From Novacetimonas pomaceti (GTDB taxonomy: Bacteria > Pseudomonadota > Alphaproteobacteria > Acetobacterales > Acetobacteraceae), in assembly GCF_003207955.1 (NCBI RefSeq), contig NZ_NOXG01000003.1:248001-312000 (forward strand): a stretch of 64,000 nucleotides of DNA, written 5' to 3'. Positions 39,255 to 49,182 of the stretch are shown here, in pieces (the stretch's first letter is position 1; each line of letters starts with the position of its first letter). Made by a program: the position numbers and the translations under genes. The notes under the pieces were generated by a model. The model worked only from the letters and a program-made list of their open reading frames with translations. It searched no databases and was not told the origin of the DNA.

Positions 39255-39992
39255 CTATCCCGGATCGCACAGCGGCGTAAGGTAGCGCTGCAGGTTCACC
39301 CGCAGGGGCATCAGATAGACATTGCCCCCCTGCGCCCGGACCGCGCGCATCATCTGGCGGGCGAAACCGATGTTCGCCTCCAGCGTGGGTTCGAAATCAT
39401 GGGGAAAAATGACATGGTTGGTCGTTTCCCAGTACGAGCGCGAACGCGGCCCGACCACCGGCGAAATGCCCCAGAACACATTTTCCCCATGCAGCCAGTT
39501 CATGCACAGTTCCAGCATGCGCATGTCGAAAATCGGCTGGGTGAAGAAACCCGCCGCCCCGGCTTCCTTCTTGCGGGCGACGGCCTCCATTTCCGCATAT
39601 GGCGCGCGCCGGTACGGGTCAAAGGCGGCATAGACCGACAGGTGCGGCGCCTCCGCCCGGTAACGGCGGATGATGCTTTCGGTCGTGTTGGGATAGGTCA
39701 GGTGCCGCAGGTCGGACGGCGGGTCGCCCTGCACCACCAGCACGGCCCCCAGCCCCGGCTGGTCCGCGCCGGGAAGCGGCGCGCCCGGCGCGATGTCGAT
39801 CGCGCGGATATGGGGAATGACCGTGGGGAAATGTGGCCGCACCAGTTCGGCGGCGTCCCAGCTGCGCAGCGGAAAGCGCAGCAGGTCGGGGATATTGATC
39901 ATGTCGGCGGGAGGGAAACAGGCCTTGACCTCCGCCACGTCGCGCAGCAGCGTTTCACGGTCGCGCGGGATCAGTTCGACAGAGATGTCCAT
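39255..39992 (-). CDS. Methylenetetrahydrofolate reductase-like protein
   Basis: 245 residues, shorter than MetF (about 290). FAD-dependent TIM-barrel signs: SVELIPRDRETLL at the start with the conserved Glu, DMINIPDL, VVQGDPPSDLRH and the FFTQPIFD region; the usual MetF VLRGD is VVQGDPP. It could be a MetF-family enzyme that reduces methylene-THF or a relative acting on another folate. The start codon overlaps the folD stop (TGATG). folD supplies methylene-THF interconversion, so a one-carbon role is well supported. Confidence 0.82.
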   Translation of the reverse strand: MDISVELIPRDRETLLRDVAEVKACFPPADMINIPDLLRFPLRSWDAAELVRPHFPTVIPHIRAIDIAPGAPLPGADQPGLGAVLVVQGDPPSDLRHLTYPNTTESIIRRYRAEAPHLSVYAAFDPYRRAPYAEMEAVARKKEAGAAGFFTQPIFDMRMLELCMNWLHGENVFWGISPVVGPRSRSYWETTNHVIFPHDFEPTLEANIGFARQMMRAVRAQGGNVYLMPLRVNLQRYLTPLCDPG

Positions 39993-40930
39993 CACGGCGT
40001 CCCCACACCTTCAACAAGCTCACGCGCCGCCTGCATCGTGTTGCGCAGCAGGCAGGCGATCGTCATCGGCCCCACGCCGCCCGGCACGGGGGTAATCTGG
40101 CCCGCGACATGCCGCGCCTCGTCAAACACCACGTCACCAACCAGCCGCGTCTTGCCATTGTCCAGGCGGATGCGCGAAATCCCGACATCGATCACCGTGG
40201 CGCCGGGCTTGATCCAGTCGGCGCCCACCAGCCCGCGGCACCCCGTCGCCACGACAAGGATGTCGGCCTGCCGCGCCAGCGCCTGCGGGTCGCGGGTGTC
40301 GATATGCGCGACGGTCACGGTGCAGCCTTCCCTGAGCAGGAGCTGCGCCATCGGACGCCCCACAAGGTTGGAGGCCCCGATCACCACGGCATTGAGCCCG
40401 CGCAGTTCCCCGACATAGGCCTTAAGCAGCAGCAGGCAGCCCAGCGGCGTGCACGGCACGATGCCCGGCAGGCCCAGCGCAAGGCGGCCCGCATTGACCA
40501 CGCCCAGCCCGTCCACGTCCTTGTGCGGGTCGATCGCGTTGGTCACCGCCACCGGGTCCAGATCACCGGGCAGCGGAAGCTGGACAAGGATGCCATGGAT
40601 TTCGGGATCGGCATTCAGCCGCGCGATCAGCGCCAGCAGTTCCTCCTGCGACGTGGTCTCGGGCAGCATGTGCATGAAGGAACGCATGCCCGCGCGATGG
40701 GTCTGCAGCGCCTTGTTGCGGACATAGACCTCGCTGGCGGGATCATTGCCGACCAGCACGACCGCAAGGCCGGGCGTGACCTGATGGCGGGCATAGAACG
40801 CGCGCACGTCCTCGGCGATATCCTGCGTCAGGCGGTTGGCGAACCCCTTGCCATCGATCAGGAGGGCCTCGCCCCGCACATGCGGCTGAGTGCCGGACAC
40901 ATGAGGATCGGATGATACTGGACCGGTCAT
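39992..40930 (-). CDS. folD: FolD bifunctional methylene-THF dehydrogenase/cyclohydrolase
   Basis: 312 residues, a little longer than usual because of the N-terminal extension (first 25 residues). Interconverts 5,10-methylene-THF, methenyl-THF and 10-formyl-THF with NADP. Motifs: the catalytic YVRNKALQTHRAG with Lys, LVQLPLPGDL, the dinucleotide loop VIGASNLVGRPMAQLLL, PGGVGPMTIA. GGAGG lies upstream of ATG 40930. First gene of a two-gene operon with the MetF-like gene. Confidence 0.97.
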   Translation of the reverse strand: MTGPVSSDPHVSGTQPHVRGEALLIDGKGFANRLTQDIAEDVRAFYARHQVTPGLAVVLVGNDPASEVYVRNKALQTHRAGMRSFMHMLPETTSQEELLALIARLNADPEIHGILVQLPLPGDLDPVAVTNAIDPHKDVDGLGVVNAGRLALGLPGIVPCTPLGCLLLLKAYVGELRGLNAVVIGASNLVGRPMAQLLLREGCTVTVAHIDTRDPQALARQADILVVATGCRGLVGADWIKPGATVIDVGISRIRLDNGKTRLVGDVVFDEARHVAGQITPVPGGVGPMTIACLLRNTMQAARELVEGVGTP

Positions 40931-41035
40931 AACCCCTCCGCAAATCTCACAGGACGCACAGGAAATACGCAAGAAGCATCCCCGCGACAATCATCTTGTG
41001 CGGAATGCGGCGACCTGCGCGGCGGAAACGGGCAT

Positions 41036-41062
41036 GAAAAAACCGGGGGACATGCCCCCGGT
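41036..41062 (-). terminator. Intrinsic terminator downstream of degP
   Basis: ACCGGGGG (41042-41049) and CCCCCGGT (41055-41062) with TTTTTT following on the minus strand. It lies 166 bases past the degP stop, beyond a degenerate repeat copy. Confidence 0.9.
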
Positions 41063-41127
41063 CCGTTCAGCGAGAAATGCCGCCGCCCTTTCTGGCTGAC
41101 ATCATTTCCTGCCTGAAACCATCAGAT

Positions 41128-41203
41128 TTTCCAGTGACGCCTTTTGCAAAGAACCTTCGCCGGAACGTCGCCTTTTTAGAAAAAGGTGACGCCCGGAAGC
41201 TTT
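41128..41203 (+). repeat. Double-hairpin intergenic repeat, copy 8 (decayed)
   Basis: Recognisable ACGCCTTTTGCAAAGAACC and GTCGCCTTTTTAGAAAAAGG stem remnants with many substitutions; the first stem no longer closes. Between folD and degP. Orientation is forward on the plus strand. Confidence 0.55.
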
Positions 41204-41227
41204 GGTTATTGTCTATCGGCCAGCCCC

Positions 41228-42772
41228 TTACTGGTCGTCGTCATCGTCATTGCTGCTGTCGCCATCATCGGTGCCGGGCGTTACCGCGACAAAGATGCTC
41301 TGTCCATTGCGCACGACGCGCAGCAGGACGGAATGGTTGGTTTCCAGCGCCTGGCGGATGGCCGACACGGTGGCGCGGGGATTTTCCACCGGCTTGTTGC
41401 CCACCGCCTGGATCACGTCGCCCGCATGAATGCCCGCCTGCTCGGCCGAGGAACCGGGCTGCACGTCGCTGACGACGACGCCATGGACATTTTCATCGAG
41501 CCCCAGCTGCTGGCGCGCGTCAGGCGTCAGCGGCGCGAGGGAGACGCCAAGGCGCGGCCCCTTGTCTTCGCTGCGGTCGTCGCCGACCGTCCCGTCCGCG
41601 GTCCCGCCCTTGCCAAGGCTTGCGATCGTCACGGAAGAGGTCTGGGCCTTGTTGCTGCGCAGATAGCCGACCGTGACCTTCGTCCCCGGCACGATGGAGG
41701 CCACCTTGACCGCCAGCGTATGGGGGGTGTCGATCTTCTGCCCGTTCAGGTCGGTGATGACGTCACCCGCCTTGATCCCGGCCTTTTCCGCCGGGCTGCC
41801 GGTGCTGACGCTGGCGACCAGCGCGCCGGCGGCCGGGGCGCCGTTCACGGATTTCAGACCCAGCGCGGTGGCCATCGAGGGCGTGATCGGCTGCGCCGTC
41901 ACCCCGAGATAGCCGCGCGTCACGTGGCCGGTCTTCTCCAGCTGTTCGACGACGTTCTTGACCGTGTCGGAGGGGATGGCGAACCCGATGCCGATCGACC
42001 CGCCCGACGGCGACAGGATGGCGGTGTTCACGCCCACGACCTTGCCGTCCTGCGTGAACAGGGGGCCGCCGGAATTGCCACGGTTGATCGGGGCATCGAC
42101 CTGGATGAAGGAATCATACGGGCCATCGCCAATGTCACGCCCCCGGGCGGAGACGATGCCAGCCGTAACAGTGCCGCCAAGCCCATAGGGATTGCCCACG
42201 GCGACAACCCATTCGCCCGGCTCCACCTTGTCGGAGTCGCCAAGTTCGATGAAGCGCAGCTTGCCGGAGGGCGTGACCTTCAGCAGCGCGATGTCTGTCT
42301 TGGAATCGCGCCCCACGATCTTCGCCGGCAGGCTGGTGCCGTCATCCAGCGTCACCGTGACCTTTGTCGCGCCCTTCACGACGTGGTTGTTGGTCACGAC
42401 ATACCCGTCGGGGGAGATGACGAAGCCCGAGCCGCGCGCTTCCACGTCATGGTGCTGCTGCGGCATCATCTGGAACGGGAAGGGAAACGGAAAGCCGCCG
42501 GGCATGCCGCCGCCCATTTCCTCACCCGTGTCGGCATTGTGGATCCTGGCCGTGATCGAGACGACGGCAGGCTTCACCTGCTTGACCAGATTGACGAAGT
42601 TCGGAAGCTGCTGAACCTGCGTGTCGGGCCGGATGACGCCGCTGTCGTCCGCCATGGCGCCCGGTGCGCCGGCCACCATTCCGCCCAGCAGGCTGCTGGC
42701 AAGCAATGTGGCGAGGAGTGCCCCGCGCACCGGGCGAGGAAAAACGGTTTTCGGCTGTAATGCGTCTGACAT
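41228..42772 (-). CDS. degP: DegP/HtrA-family periplasmic serine protease
   Basis: 514 residues. A signal peptide (RGALLATLLASSLLGGMV, cleavage near AMA) is followed by a Gly/Pro/Phe-rich regulatory loop near residues 85-105 and the protease domain with catalytic His about 128 (TNNHVV), Asp about 160 (KTDIALLK) and Ser about 234 (GNSGGPL), then two PDZ domains (GYLGVTAQPI; GPRLGVSLAPL). Degrades or refolds misfolded envelope proteins. The extreme C-terminus is acidic (DDGDSSNDDDDD), unusual. Stress-sigma control is typical; no promoter was identified here. Confidence 0.96.
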   Translation of the reverse strand: MSDALQPKTVFPRPVRGALLATLLASSLLGGMVAGAPGAMADDSGVIRPDTQVQQLPNFVNLVKQVKPAVVSITARIHNADTGEEMGGGMPGGFPFPFPFQMMPQQHHDVEARGSGFVISPDGYVVTNNHVVKGATKVTVTLDDGTSLPAKIVGRDSKTDIALLKVTPSGKLRFIELGDSDKVEPGEWVVAVGNPYGLGGTVTAGIVSARGRDIGDGPYDSFIQVDAPINRGNSGGPLFTQDGKVVGVNTAILSPSGGSIGIGFAIPSDTVKNVVEQLEKTGHVTRGYLGVTAQPITPSMATALGLKSVNGAPAAGALVASVSTGSPAEKAGIKAGDVITDLNGQKIDTPHTLAVKVASIVPGTKVTVGYLRSNKAQTSSVTIASLGKGGTADGTVGDDRSEDKGPRLGVSLAPLTPDARQQLGLDENVHGVVVSDVQPGSSAEQAGIHAGDVIQAVGNKPVENPRATVSAIRQALETNHSVLLRVVRNGQSIFVAVTPGTDDGDSSNDDDDDQ

Positions 42773-42951
42773 GGCATCCCTGAAGATCTTGGTCTGATAT
42801 CACTTGCGTCGGGCTGGGCCGTCCCGACCGGGTTACAGTCCCATTGCCCGCACTGTGACGCAAGGGAACCAACCTCTCTTATACCACCGCATGAAAGATA
42901 CGTTAGATTACATGCCCACGCGGCCCCGCCCTGCGTGCCGGGCGGGCGGCC

Positions 42952-43440
42952 TTATCCGTCGCGGCGGTCGCGGAAGAACCCGCGCAGCATGGCCGCCGCC
43001 TCCCGCTCGCGCAGGCCGCCGATCGTCTCGGGACGGTGAAGGCAGTCGCGGCGGGCAAACAGGCGGGGGCCGTGTTCCACCCCGCCGCCCTTGGGGTCAT
43101 AGGCGCCGAACAGGATGCGCCCCACGCGGAAATGCACCGCCGCCGCCGCACACATCGGGCATGGCTCCAGCGTTACATAAAGGGTGCAGTCCGACAGCCG
43201 CGCGCCGTCACGCGCCTGCGTGGCGGCACGCATCACCAGCATTTCGGCATGGGCGGAGGGATCGCGCAGCTCTTCGGTCCGGTTGCCCGCGCGCGCGATG
43301 ATCGTGCCGTCCGGCCCCAGCAGGACGGCGCCCACCGGAACCTCGCCCCGCGCGGCGGCGGCCCTGGCCTGCGCAAAGGCCACGGACATCGGGTCCGGTG
43401 CGGACTCGGGCGCAACGCCATGAACGGGGGGGAAAATCAT
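42952..43440 (-). CDS. tadA: tRNA-adenosine deaminase TadA
   Basis: 162 residues. The zinc motifs HAEMLVMRAA (His, with catalytic Glu) and LEPCPMCAAAAVHFRVGR (two Cys) are exactly those of TadA, which makes inosine-34 in tRNA-Arg(ACG). GEVPVGAVLLGPDG precedes. ATG 43440 chosen; ATG 43389 would remove 17 residues and is equally plausible. The tail ends in RGFFRDRRDG. Confidence 0.93.
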   Translation of the reverse strand: MIFPPVHGVAPESAPDPMSVAFAQARAAAARGEVPVGAVLLGPDGTIIARAGNRTEELRDPSAHAEMLVMRAATQARDGARLSDCTLYVTLEPCPMCAAAAVHFRVGRILFGAYDPKGGGVEHGPRLFARRDCLHRPETIGGLREREAAAMLRGFFRDRRDG

Positions 43441-43702
43441 TCCGATACGATATCCCCCCGCCGCAACCATTCAAGCCATGCGTGCGTTTGCAGTGTCCGG
43501 CGACAGATATGTTACCGTGCATAAACACAACACCCAGGCAAAAACCTGTCAGGAAACCGCCATTTTCATGGACATTTGATGTCCGGCGCTGTCATCTTGG
43601 CCTTGTTTTGTGTTATATTTCGAAACACTCTGTAACCGGGAACAGGACATATGGCTTCGCGCCGCGGTTTCGCGGCCTGTTTCAGACGACGGGAGAAGGG
43701 AC

Positions 43703-43849
43703 ATGCATACGCTTACGCTGGTTCTGACCACTGCCGCGATTGTCGCGGGAATGGCGATTGCCGATGCCCCGCGTAGTGTCCGCCGGTCGGTGGTGTATTC
43801 CCTCACATGCGATCTGTCCCCCGCCCCGCTGCAGGTCGCGCAGCAGTAA
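43703..43849 (+). CDS. 48-residue peptide with hydrophobic N-terminus
   Basis: Good ribosome-binding site GGGAGAAGGGAC directly before ATG 43703. A hydrophobic helix (LTLVLTTAAIVAGMAIADA) is followed by RSVRRSVVYSLTCDLSPAPL with a single cysteine. Could be a secreted or membrane peptide. The frame is open 31 codons further upstream without a good ribosome-binding site. The 262-base gap before it (43441-43702) has no gene; a small palindrome GGACAT-TTG-ATGTCC lies at 43570-43584. Confidence 0.55.
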   Translation: MHTLTLVLTTAAIVAGMAIADAPRSVRRSVVYSLTCDLSPAPLQVAQQ

Positions 43850-43922
43850 AAACACGCGCGAAGCGACGCTGACCGGACGTGGGCGCATTTCCTTTCCTGC
43901 CGGATTATTCTAGGGAAACGGA

Positions 43923-44656
43923 ATGGATGCATCTCCTCCCCTGATCGGCGTGACACTGGATCGCGAACCGCCCTGTCCGCCACAACAGGGCGGGTATTCC
44001 AGTTTCCCGTGGTATGCGATGCGCTGCAATTACATGGATGCCGTAACGATGGCCGGCGGCCTGCCGGTCGGGCTGGCGCATGACGCGGCGCAGGCGTCGG
44101 CGGTCATGGCGCGACTCGACGGCCTGATCGTGACGGGCGGGGCATTCGACATTTCCCCCGACCTTTATGACGGCGGCGCCCCCCATCCCACCGTCACCAC
44201 CAAGGCCACGCGCACCGACGCCGAACTGGCGCTGGTACGCGCGGCACTGGATCTGGGCCGGCCCATACTGGGGATCTGCGGCGGGGAGCAGCTGCTGGCC
44301 GTGGCGCTGGGCGGCACGCTGATACAGCATATCCCCGATGCCATCGCCTCCCCCCTGCCCCATGAACAGCCCAACCCGCGTGACGAGGCCGGGCATGAAA
44401 TCACCATCGTCCCCGGCACGCGGCTGGCCCATATCACGCGCGCCAGCCGCATGGCGGTCAATTCCGCCCATCACCAGGCCGTCGCCACCCCCGGTCGCGC
44501 CATCGTCAGCGCCGTCGCCGCCGATGGCGTGATCGAGGCCGTGGAACTGCCGGGCCACCCGTTTTGCATCGGGGTGCAATGGCATCCCGAATTCGGCATT
44601 TCGACAGGCGACCGCCTCCTGTTCCGTGCCCTGACCGACGCTTCGAGACATAGAGA

Positions 44657-44660
<4 letters not shown>
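43923..44660 (+). CDS. Class I glutamine amidotransferase-like hydrolase (PuuD/peptidase C26)
   Basis: 245 residues. The N-terminus carries IGVTLDREPPCPPQQGGYSS; LDGLIVTGGAFDISPDLY and the nucleophile ILGICGGEQLLAVALGG (Cys about 119) and GVQWHPEFG (His) define the catalytic triad. PuuD hydrolyses gamma-glutamyl-GABA in putrescine breakdown; other members act on gamma-glutamyl peptides. The neighbour is a RluB-like synthase, sharing a 4-base ATGA overlap, so no pathway is implied. AGGGA lies before the ATG. Confidence 0.88.
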
Positions 44661-45433
<773 letters not shown>

Positions 45434-45444
45434 CGGTCCGGGCC

Positions 45445-46020
45445 ATGAGGATCGTCGCGGGACGCTTTCGCGGGCGCACGCTGCGCGCGCCATCGGGGCG
45501 GGTAACACGCCCCACCGCCGACCGGGTGCGACAGGCGCTGTTCGACATGCTGATGCATGCCCCGTGGGCCGGGCGCGACCGGATCGAGGGGGCGCAGGTG
45601 ATCGACGGATTCGCGGGCACCGGCGGCCTGGGGCTGGAGGCCCTGTCGCGCGGGGCTGCGGCGGCCCTGTTCATCGAAAGCGACCGCAACGCGCTGGCGG
45701 CGCTGCGTGACAACATCGCCGCGTGCGGGGCGCAGCCCATGGCGCAGGTCCGCGCGTGGAACATGTCGCGCCTGCCCCCGCGCGGCGCGGCAAGGCCCGC
45801 CGATCTCGTCTTCCTCGACCCGCCCTATGGCCGCGACCTGCCGGCGATGGCCCTGTCCTCGCTCGGGCGGGGGGGATGGATCGCGCCGGATGCGCTGGTG
45901 ATCGTCGAAACCGCCGCGGACGAAGCCCCCCCCGTTGCCCCCGACCGCCTGCTGGCCCAGCGCGCGCATGGCGCGGCGCGGCTGTCGATCTGGCGGCATG
46001 AAGACGGGGCGGGACAATAA
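45445..46020 (+). CDS. rsmD: 16S rRNA guanine-966 N2-methyltransferase RsmD
   Basis: 191 residues. MRIVAGRFRGRTLRAP is the family N-terminus; DGFAGTGGLGLEALSRGA binds SAM and FLDPPYGRDL is the catalytic DPPY motif of N-methyltransferases. Modifies G966 of 16S rRNA. The last gene of a three-gene block with the RluB-like synthase. Confidence 0.93.
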   Translation: MRIVAGRFRGRTLRAPSGRVTRPTADRVRQALFDMLMHAPWAGRDRIEGAQVIDGFAGTGGLGLEALSRGAAAALFIESDRNALAALRDNIAACGAQPMAQVRAWNMSRLPPRGAARPADLVFLDPPYGRDLPAMALSSLGRGGWIAPDALVIVETAADEAPPVAPDRLLAQRAHGAARLSIWRHEDGAGQ

Positions 46021-46131
46021 TTTCGTCCCGAAAAGAGACCAGCGCCCTTCTTTCGTCCCCCATCGCCGCGTTATAGTCGCTCCGCGGGAGAAGCGAGGCG
46101 TGGTGCCTGCCCCCTCCTGGCCGGAGTTTTC

Positions 46132-49100
46132 ATGACGGCCCGACCATGGCGGCCCGCCTGCCGCGATGTCACGGCCATGCAACCAGGATACGGATTTTTG
46201 GCGATCCCCAGCCGTTTCATCCCCGAGTCCCTGACCACTGGCCCCACCCGGACGCGGCTGCTGCGGCGCCTTGCCGAAGCCGGCGGCGTGGCGCTGTGGA
46301 TGCTGGCGCTGGGGCTGGTGGCGGCGTTATGGAGCTATGACCCCCGCGATTCCTCGGCCAATACCTCCAGCACGCAGGCGCCCACGAACCTGCTGGGGAC
46401 GGTCGGGGCCTATGTCTCGGACTTCCTGCTGCAGAACATGGGGGTCACCAGCGCGCTGGTCATCCTTGCCCTGATCGCGTGGGGATGGCGCATCATCCGC
46501 CATAATGGCGTGGGGTCGGGCCTGATCCGCGTGACGGCCCTGCTGGCGGCGATGCCGGTGCTGTCCGCCCTGCTGTCGGCCCTGCCGATCATGATGCCGT
46601 CCTTTCCCAACCCGCACTGGCCCGCCGATTCCGGGCCGGGCGGGGCGGTCGGGCTGTCGCTGGCGCACATGGCGCTGCAGGCGGGGTCCAGCATGATCGG
46701 GCCATGGGGCGGTATCGTGATGTGGCTGCTGGGCCTGATCCTGGCGATCCTTCTGGTCCCGCTGGCCATGGCGCTGTCGCTGTCCGAATGGCGGGCGATC
46801 GGGCGCGTGCTGCGGATCGCCGGACGCCAGCCCGCGCGCCTTGCCCGCGCCACGCATGCCCTGACCCATCAGGCAAGGGCGCGCATCCAGCAGACCCGCG
46901 CCAGCGCCGACAGCGCGCCCGCCGCCCCCCATGGCGACCCGGCACGCGATGCCGGCTTCGCTGGCGAAAGGGGCATCCGCACGCTTGCCGACACGCTGCC
47001 CGCCGATGACGCGATGCCGTACCTTCGCGATCCGGCCCCACGCGCGGCGCATGCGCCCCCGCCCGCGGACCCACCGGCAGCGGACCCGCTGACCACTTCT
47101 CCCCTGACCACCGCGCCCCTGACCGCGCCCGATCCGGCCTATCGCGTTTCCACGGCGGAACAGCCCGCGTCCACCGCGCTCAATATCACGCCGAAAGCCG
47201 CGACCCCGCCGCCGCCCGTCCCGCCGCCCGCGACCGCGCGTTCGATCAGCGTGCGCGAAACAGCGCCGGCACCGCTGCCCCCCGCGCGCGAGGTCACGGC
47301 AAAATCCGATCCCGCGCCCAGCCTGCCGCCCTCCATGCCCGAACGGGTCTCCATCGGCACGAACTGGGTGCATCCGCCGGGAATGGACGAAGACATCTCC
47401 ACGCCGCTGATGAACCCCACCGACGGGCACTCCCTCGCGCCGTGGCATGAGGAGGAAAGCCCGGCCCGCCCGACGGTCTTCGCCCCGCCGCCCGCGCAGG
47501 AGAACAACGAACCCGCGCGTCCCACCCTGCTGACGCGCCTGTTCAGCGGCGGCGGCCGGGGCGCGTCCGCCGCCCCCGCGCGCGAGGACGCGACGGTGGC
47601 GCCACAGTCGGCCACGCCCCGGCCGGCTCCACCCCCGCCGCCACGCGAACATTATGACGCGCCGCAGACGCATGCGTGGCAGCTGCCGCCGCTGTCGCTG
47701 CTGCATCCCCCGCCCTCGCACGCCGCGACAGGCCCGACCGAGGAACTGCTGAAGGCGAACGCGGCGCACCTTGTCACCATCCTGTCGGAATACGGGGTGC
47801 AGGGCGAAATCGACACGTACCATGCCGGGCCGGTCGTCACCCTGTTCGAGCTCAAGCCCGCGCCGGGCATCCGTTCGGCCCGTGTCATCGGGCTGGCCGA
47901 TGACGTGGCGCGTTCGCTTTCGGTGCTGAGCGTGCGCATCGCCACGGTGCCGGGACGCAATGTCATCGGGATCGAGGTCCCCAACACCCGACGCGAGACG
48001 GTCTATTTTTCCGAACTGCTGCGTGATGACGCATGGGTGCACGGGCGCGGGCGGCTGAACCTCGCGCTGGGCAAGGACATCGCGGGGGAGCCGGTCTATA
48101 GCGACCTTGGCTCCATGCCGCACCTGATGATCGCGGGCACCACCGGGTCGGGCAAGTCGGTGGGCGTGAATGCCATGATCCTGTCGCTGCTGTACCGGCT
48201 GTCGCCGGACCAGTGCCGCCTGATCCTGATCGACCCCAAAATCCTTGAACTCTCGATCTATGAGGGCATTCCCCACCTGATGACGCCGGTGGTCACCGAA
48301 CCGGCCAAGGCGGTGGCGGCGCTGAAATGGACCGTGCGCGAAATGGACCGGCGTTACCGCGCCATGGCGCACCTGCAGGTCCGCAACATCGGCAGCTACA
48401 ACGAACGCGTGGCCGAAGCGCGGGCGCGCGGCGAAATCGTGACCCGGCGCGTGCAGACCGGATACGACCCCGAAACGGGCAAGCCGACCTTTGAGGAGCA
48501 GCAGCTCGCCCTTGACGCGCTGCCCTATATCGTCGTGGTCGTGGACGAGATGGCGGACCTGATGATCGTGGCGGGCAAGGAGATCGAGGCCCTGCTGCAG
48601 CGCCTGGCGCAGAAGGCGCGCGCGGCGGGCATCCACCTGATCATCGCAACGCAGCGCCCGTCGGTCGATGTCATTACCGGCACCATCAAGGCGAACTTTC
48701 CCACGCGCATCTCGTTCCAGGTCATCAGCAAGTTCGACAGCCGCACCATCCTGGGCGAACAGGGCGCGGAACAGCTGCTCGGGCGGGGCGACATGCTGTT
48801 CATGCAGGCGGGCGGGCGCATCACGCGCGTTCATGGCCCCTTTGTCGATGATAGTGAGGTGGAGGCCGTGGTGTCCTTCCTGCGCGCACAGGGCGAGCCG
48901 ATCTATGACGACGACGTCATCTCCGCGCAGGACGAGGATGGCGGGGGCGGCCGCGCGTTTGGCGGCGGCGGGGGCGAGGAAGACAGCCTGTTCGGGCAGG
49001 CGGTGGAGCTTGTCGCGCGTGAGGGCAAGGCCTCGACCTCCTTCATCCAGCGCCACCTGTCGATCGGCTACAACCGCGCGGCCAAGATCATCGAGCAGAT

Positions 49101-49182
49101 GGAAAAGGAAGGCCTTGTCAGCGAGGCCAACCATGTCGGCCGCCGCGAGGTCCTGATGCGCAAGACGGCCGAGGACGAATGA
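46132..49182 (+). CDS. ftsK: DNA translocase FtsK
   Basis: 1016 residues. Four N-terminal membrane segments (about 25-225), a long Pro/Ala-rich linker (about 250-540), and the motor domain with Walker A GTTGSGKS (about 669), DPKILELSIYEGIPHLMTPV, DEMADLMIVAGKEIEALLQR with Walker B, and GMEQLLG-like GAEQLLGRGDML. A C-terminal gamma domain with winged helix (FIQRHLSIGYNRAAKIIEQM) reads KOPS. It pumps DNA during septation and activates XerCD. ATG 46132 has GGAG six bases before it. Confidence 0.97.
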   Translation: MTARPWRPACRDVTAMQPGYGFLAIPSRFIPESLTTGPTRTRLLRRLAEAGGVALWMLALGLVAALWSYDPRDSSANTSSTQAPTNLLGTVGAYVSDFLLQNMGVTSALVILALIAWGWRIIRHNGVGSGLIRVTALLAAMPVLSALLSALPIMMPSFPNPHWPADSGPGGAVGLSLAHMALQAGSSMIGPWGGIVMWLLGLILAILLVPLAMALSLSEWRAIGRVLRIAGRQPARLARATHALTHQARARIQQTRASADSAPAAPHGDPARDAGFAGERGIRTLADTLPADDAMPYLRDPAPRAAHAPPPADPPAADPLTTSPLTTAPLTAPDPAYRVSTAEQPASTALNITPKAATPPPPVPPPATARSISVRETAPAPLPPAREVTAKSDPAPSLPPSMPERVSIGTNWVHPPGMDEDISTPLMNPTDGHSLAPWHEEESPARPTVFAPPPAQENNEPARPTLLTRLFSGGGRGASAAPAREDATVAPQSATPRPAPPPPPREHYDAPQTHAWQLPPLSLLHPPPSHAATGPTEELLKANAAHLVTILSEYGVQGEIDTYHAGPVVTLFELKPAPGIRSARVIGLADDVARSLSVLSVRIATVPGRNVIGIEVPNTRRETVYFSELLRDDAWVHGRGRLNLALGKDIAGEPVYSDLGSMPHLMIAGTTGSGKSVGVNAMILSLLYRLSPDQCRLILIDPKILELSIYEGIPHLMTPVVTEPAKAVAALKWTVREMDRRYRAMAHLQVRNIGSYNERVAEARARGEIVTRRVQTGYDPETGKPTFEEQQLALDALPYIVVVVDEMADLMIVAGKEIEALLQRLAQKARAAGIHLIIATQRPSVDVITGTIKANFPTRISFQVISKFDSRTILGEQGAEQLLGRGDMLFMQAGGRITRVHGPFVDDSEVEAVVSFLRAQGEPIYDDDVISAQDEDGGGGRAFGGGGGEEDSLFGQAVELVAREGKASTSFIQRHLSIGYNRAAKIIEQMEKEGLVSEANHVGRREVLMRKTAEDE

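Noticed and set aside
42925..42946. CCCGCCC/GGGCGGG stem downstream of tadA as a terminator
   Set aside because: Stem is perfect but no T-run follows on the minus strand, so termination is not supported.
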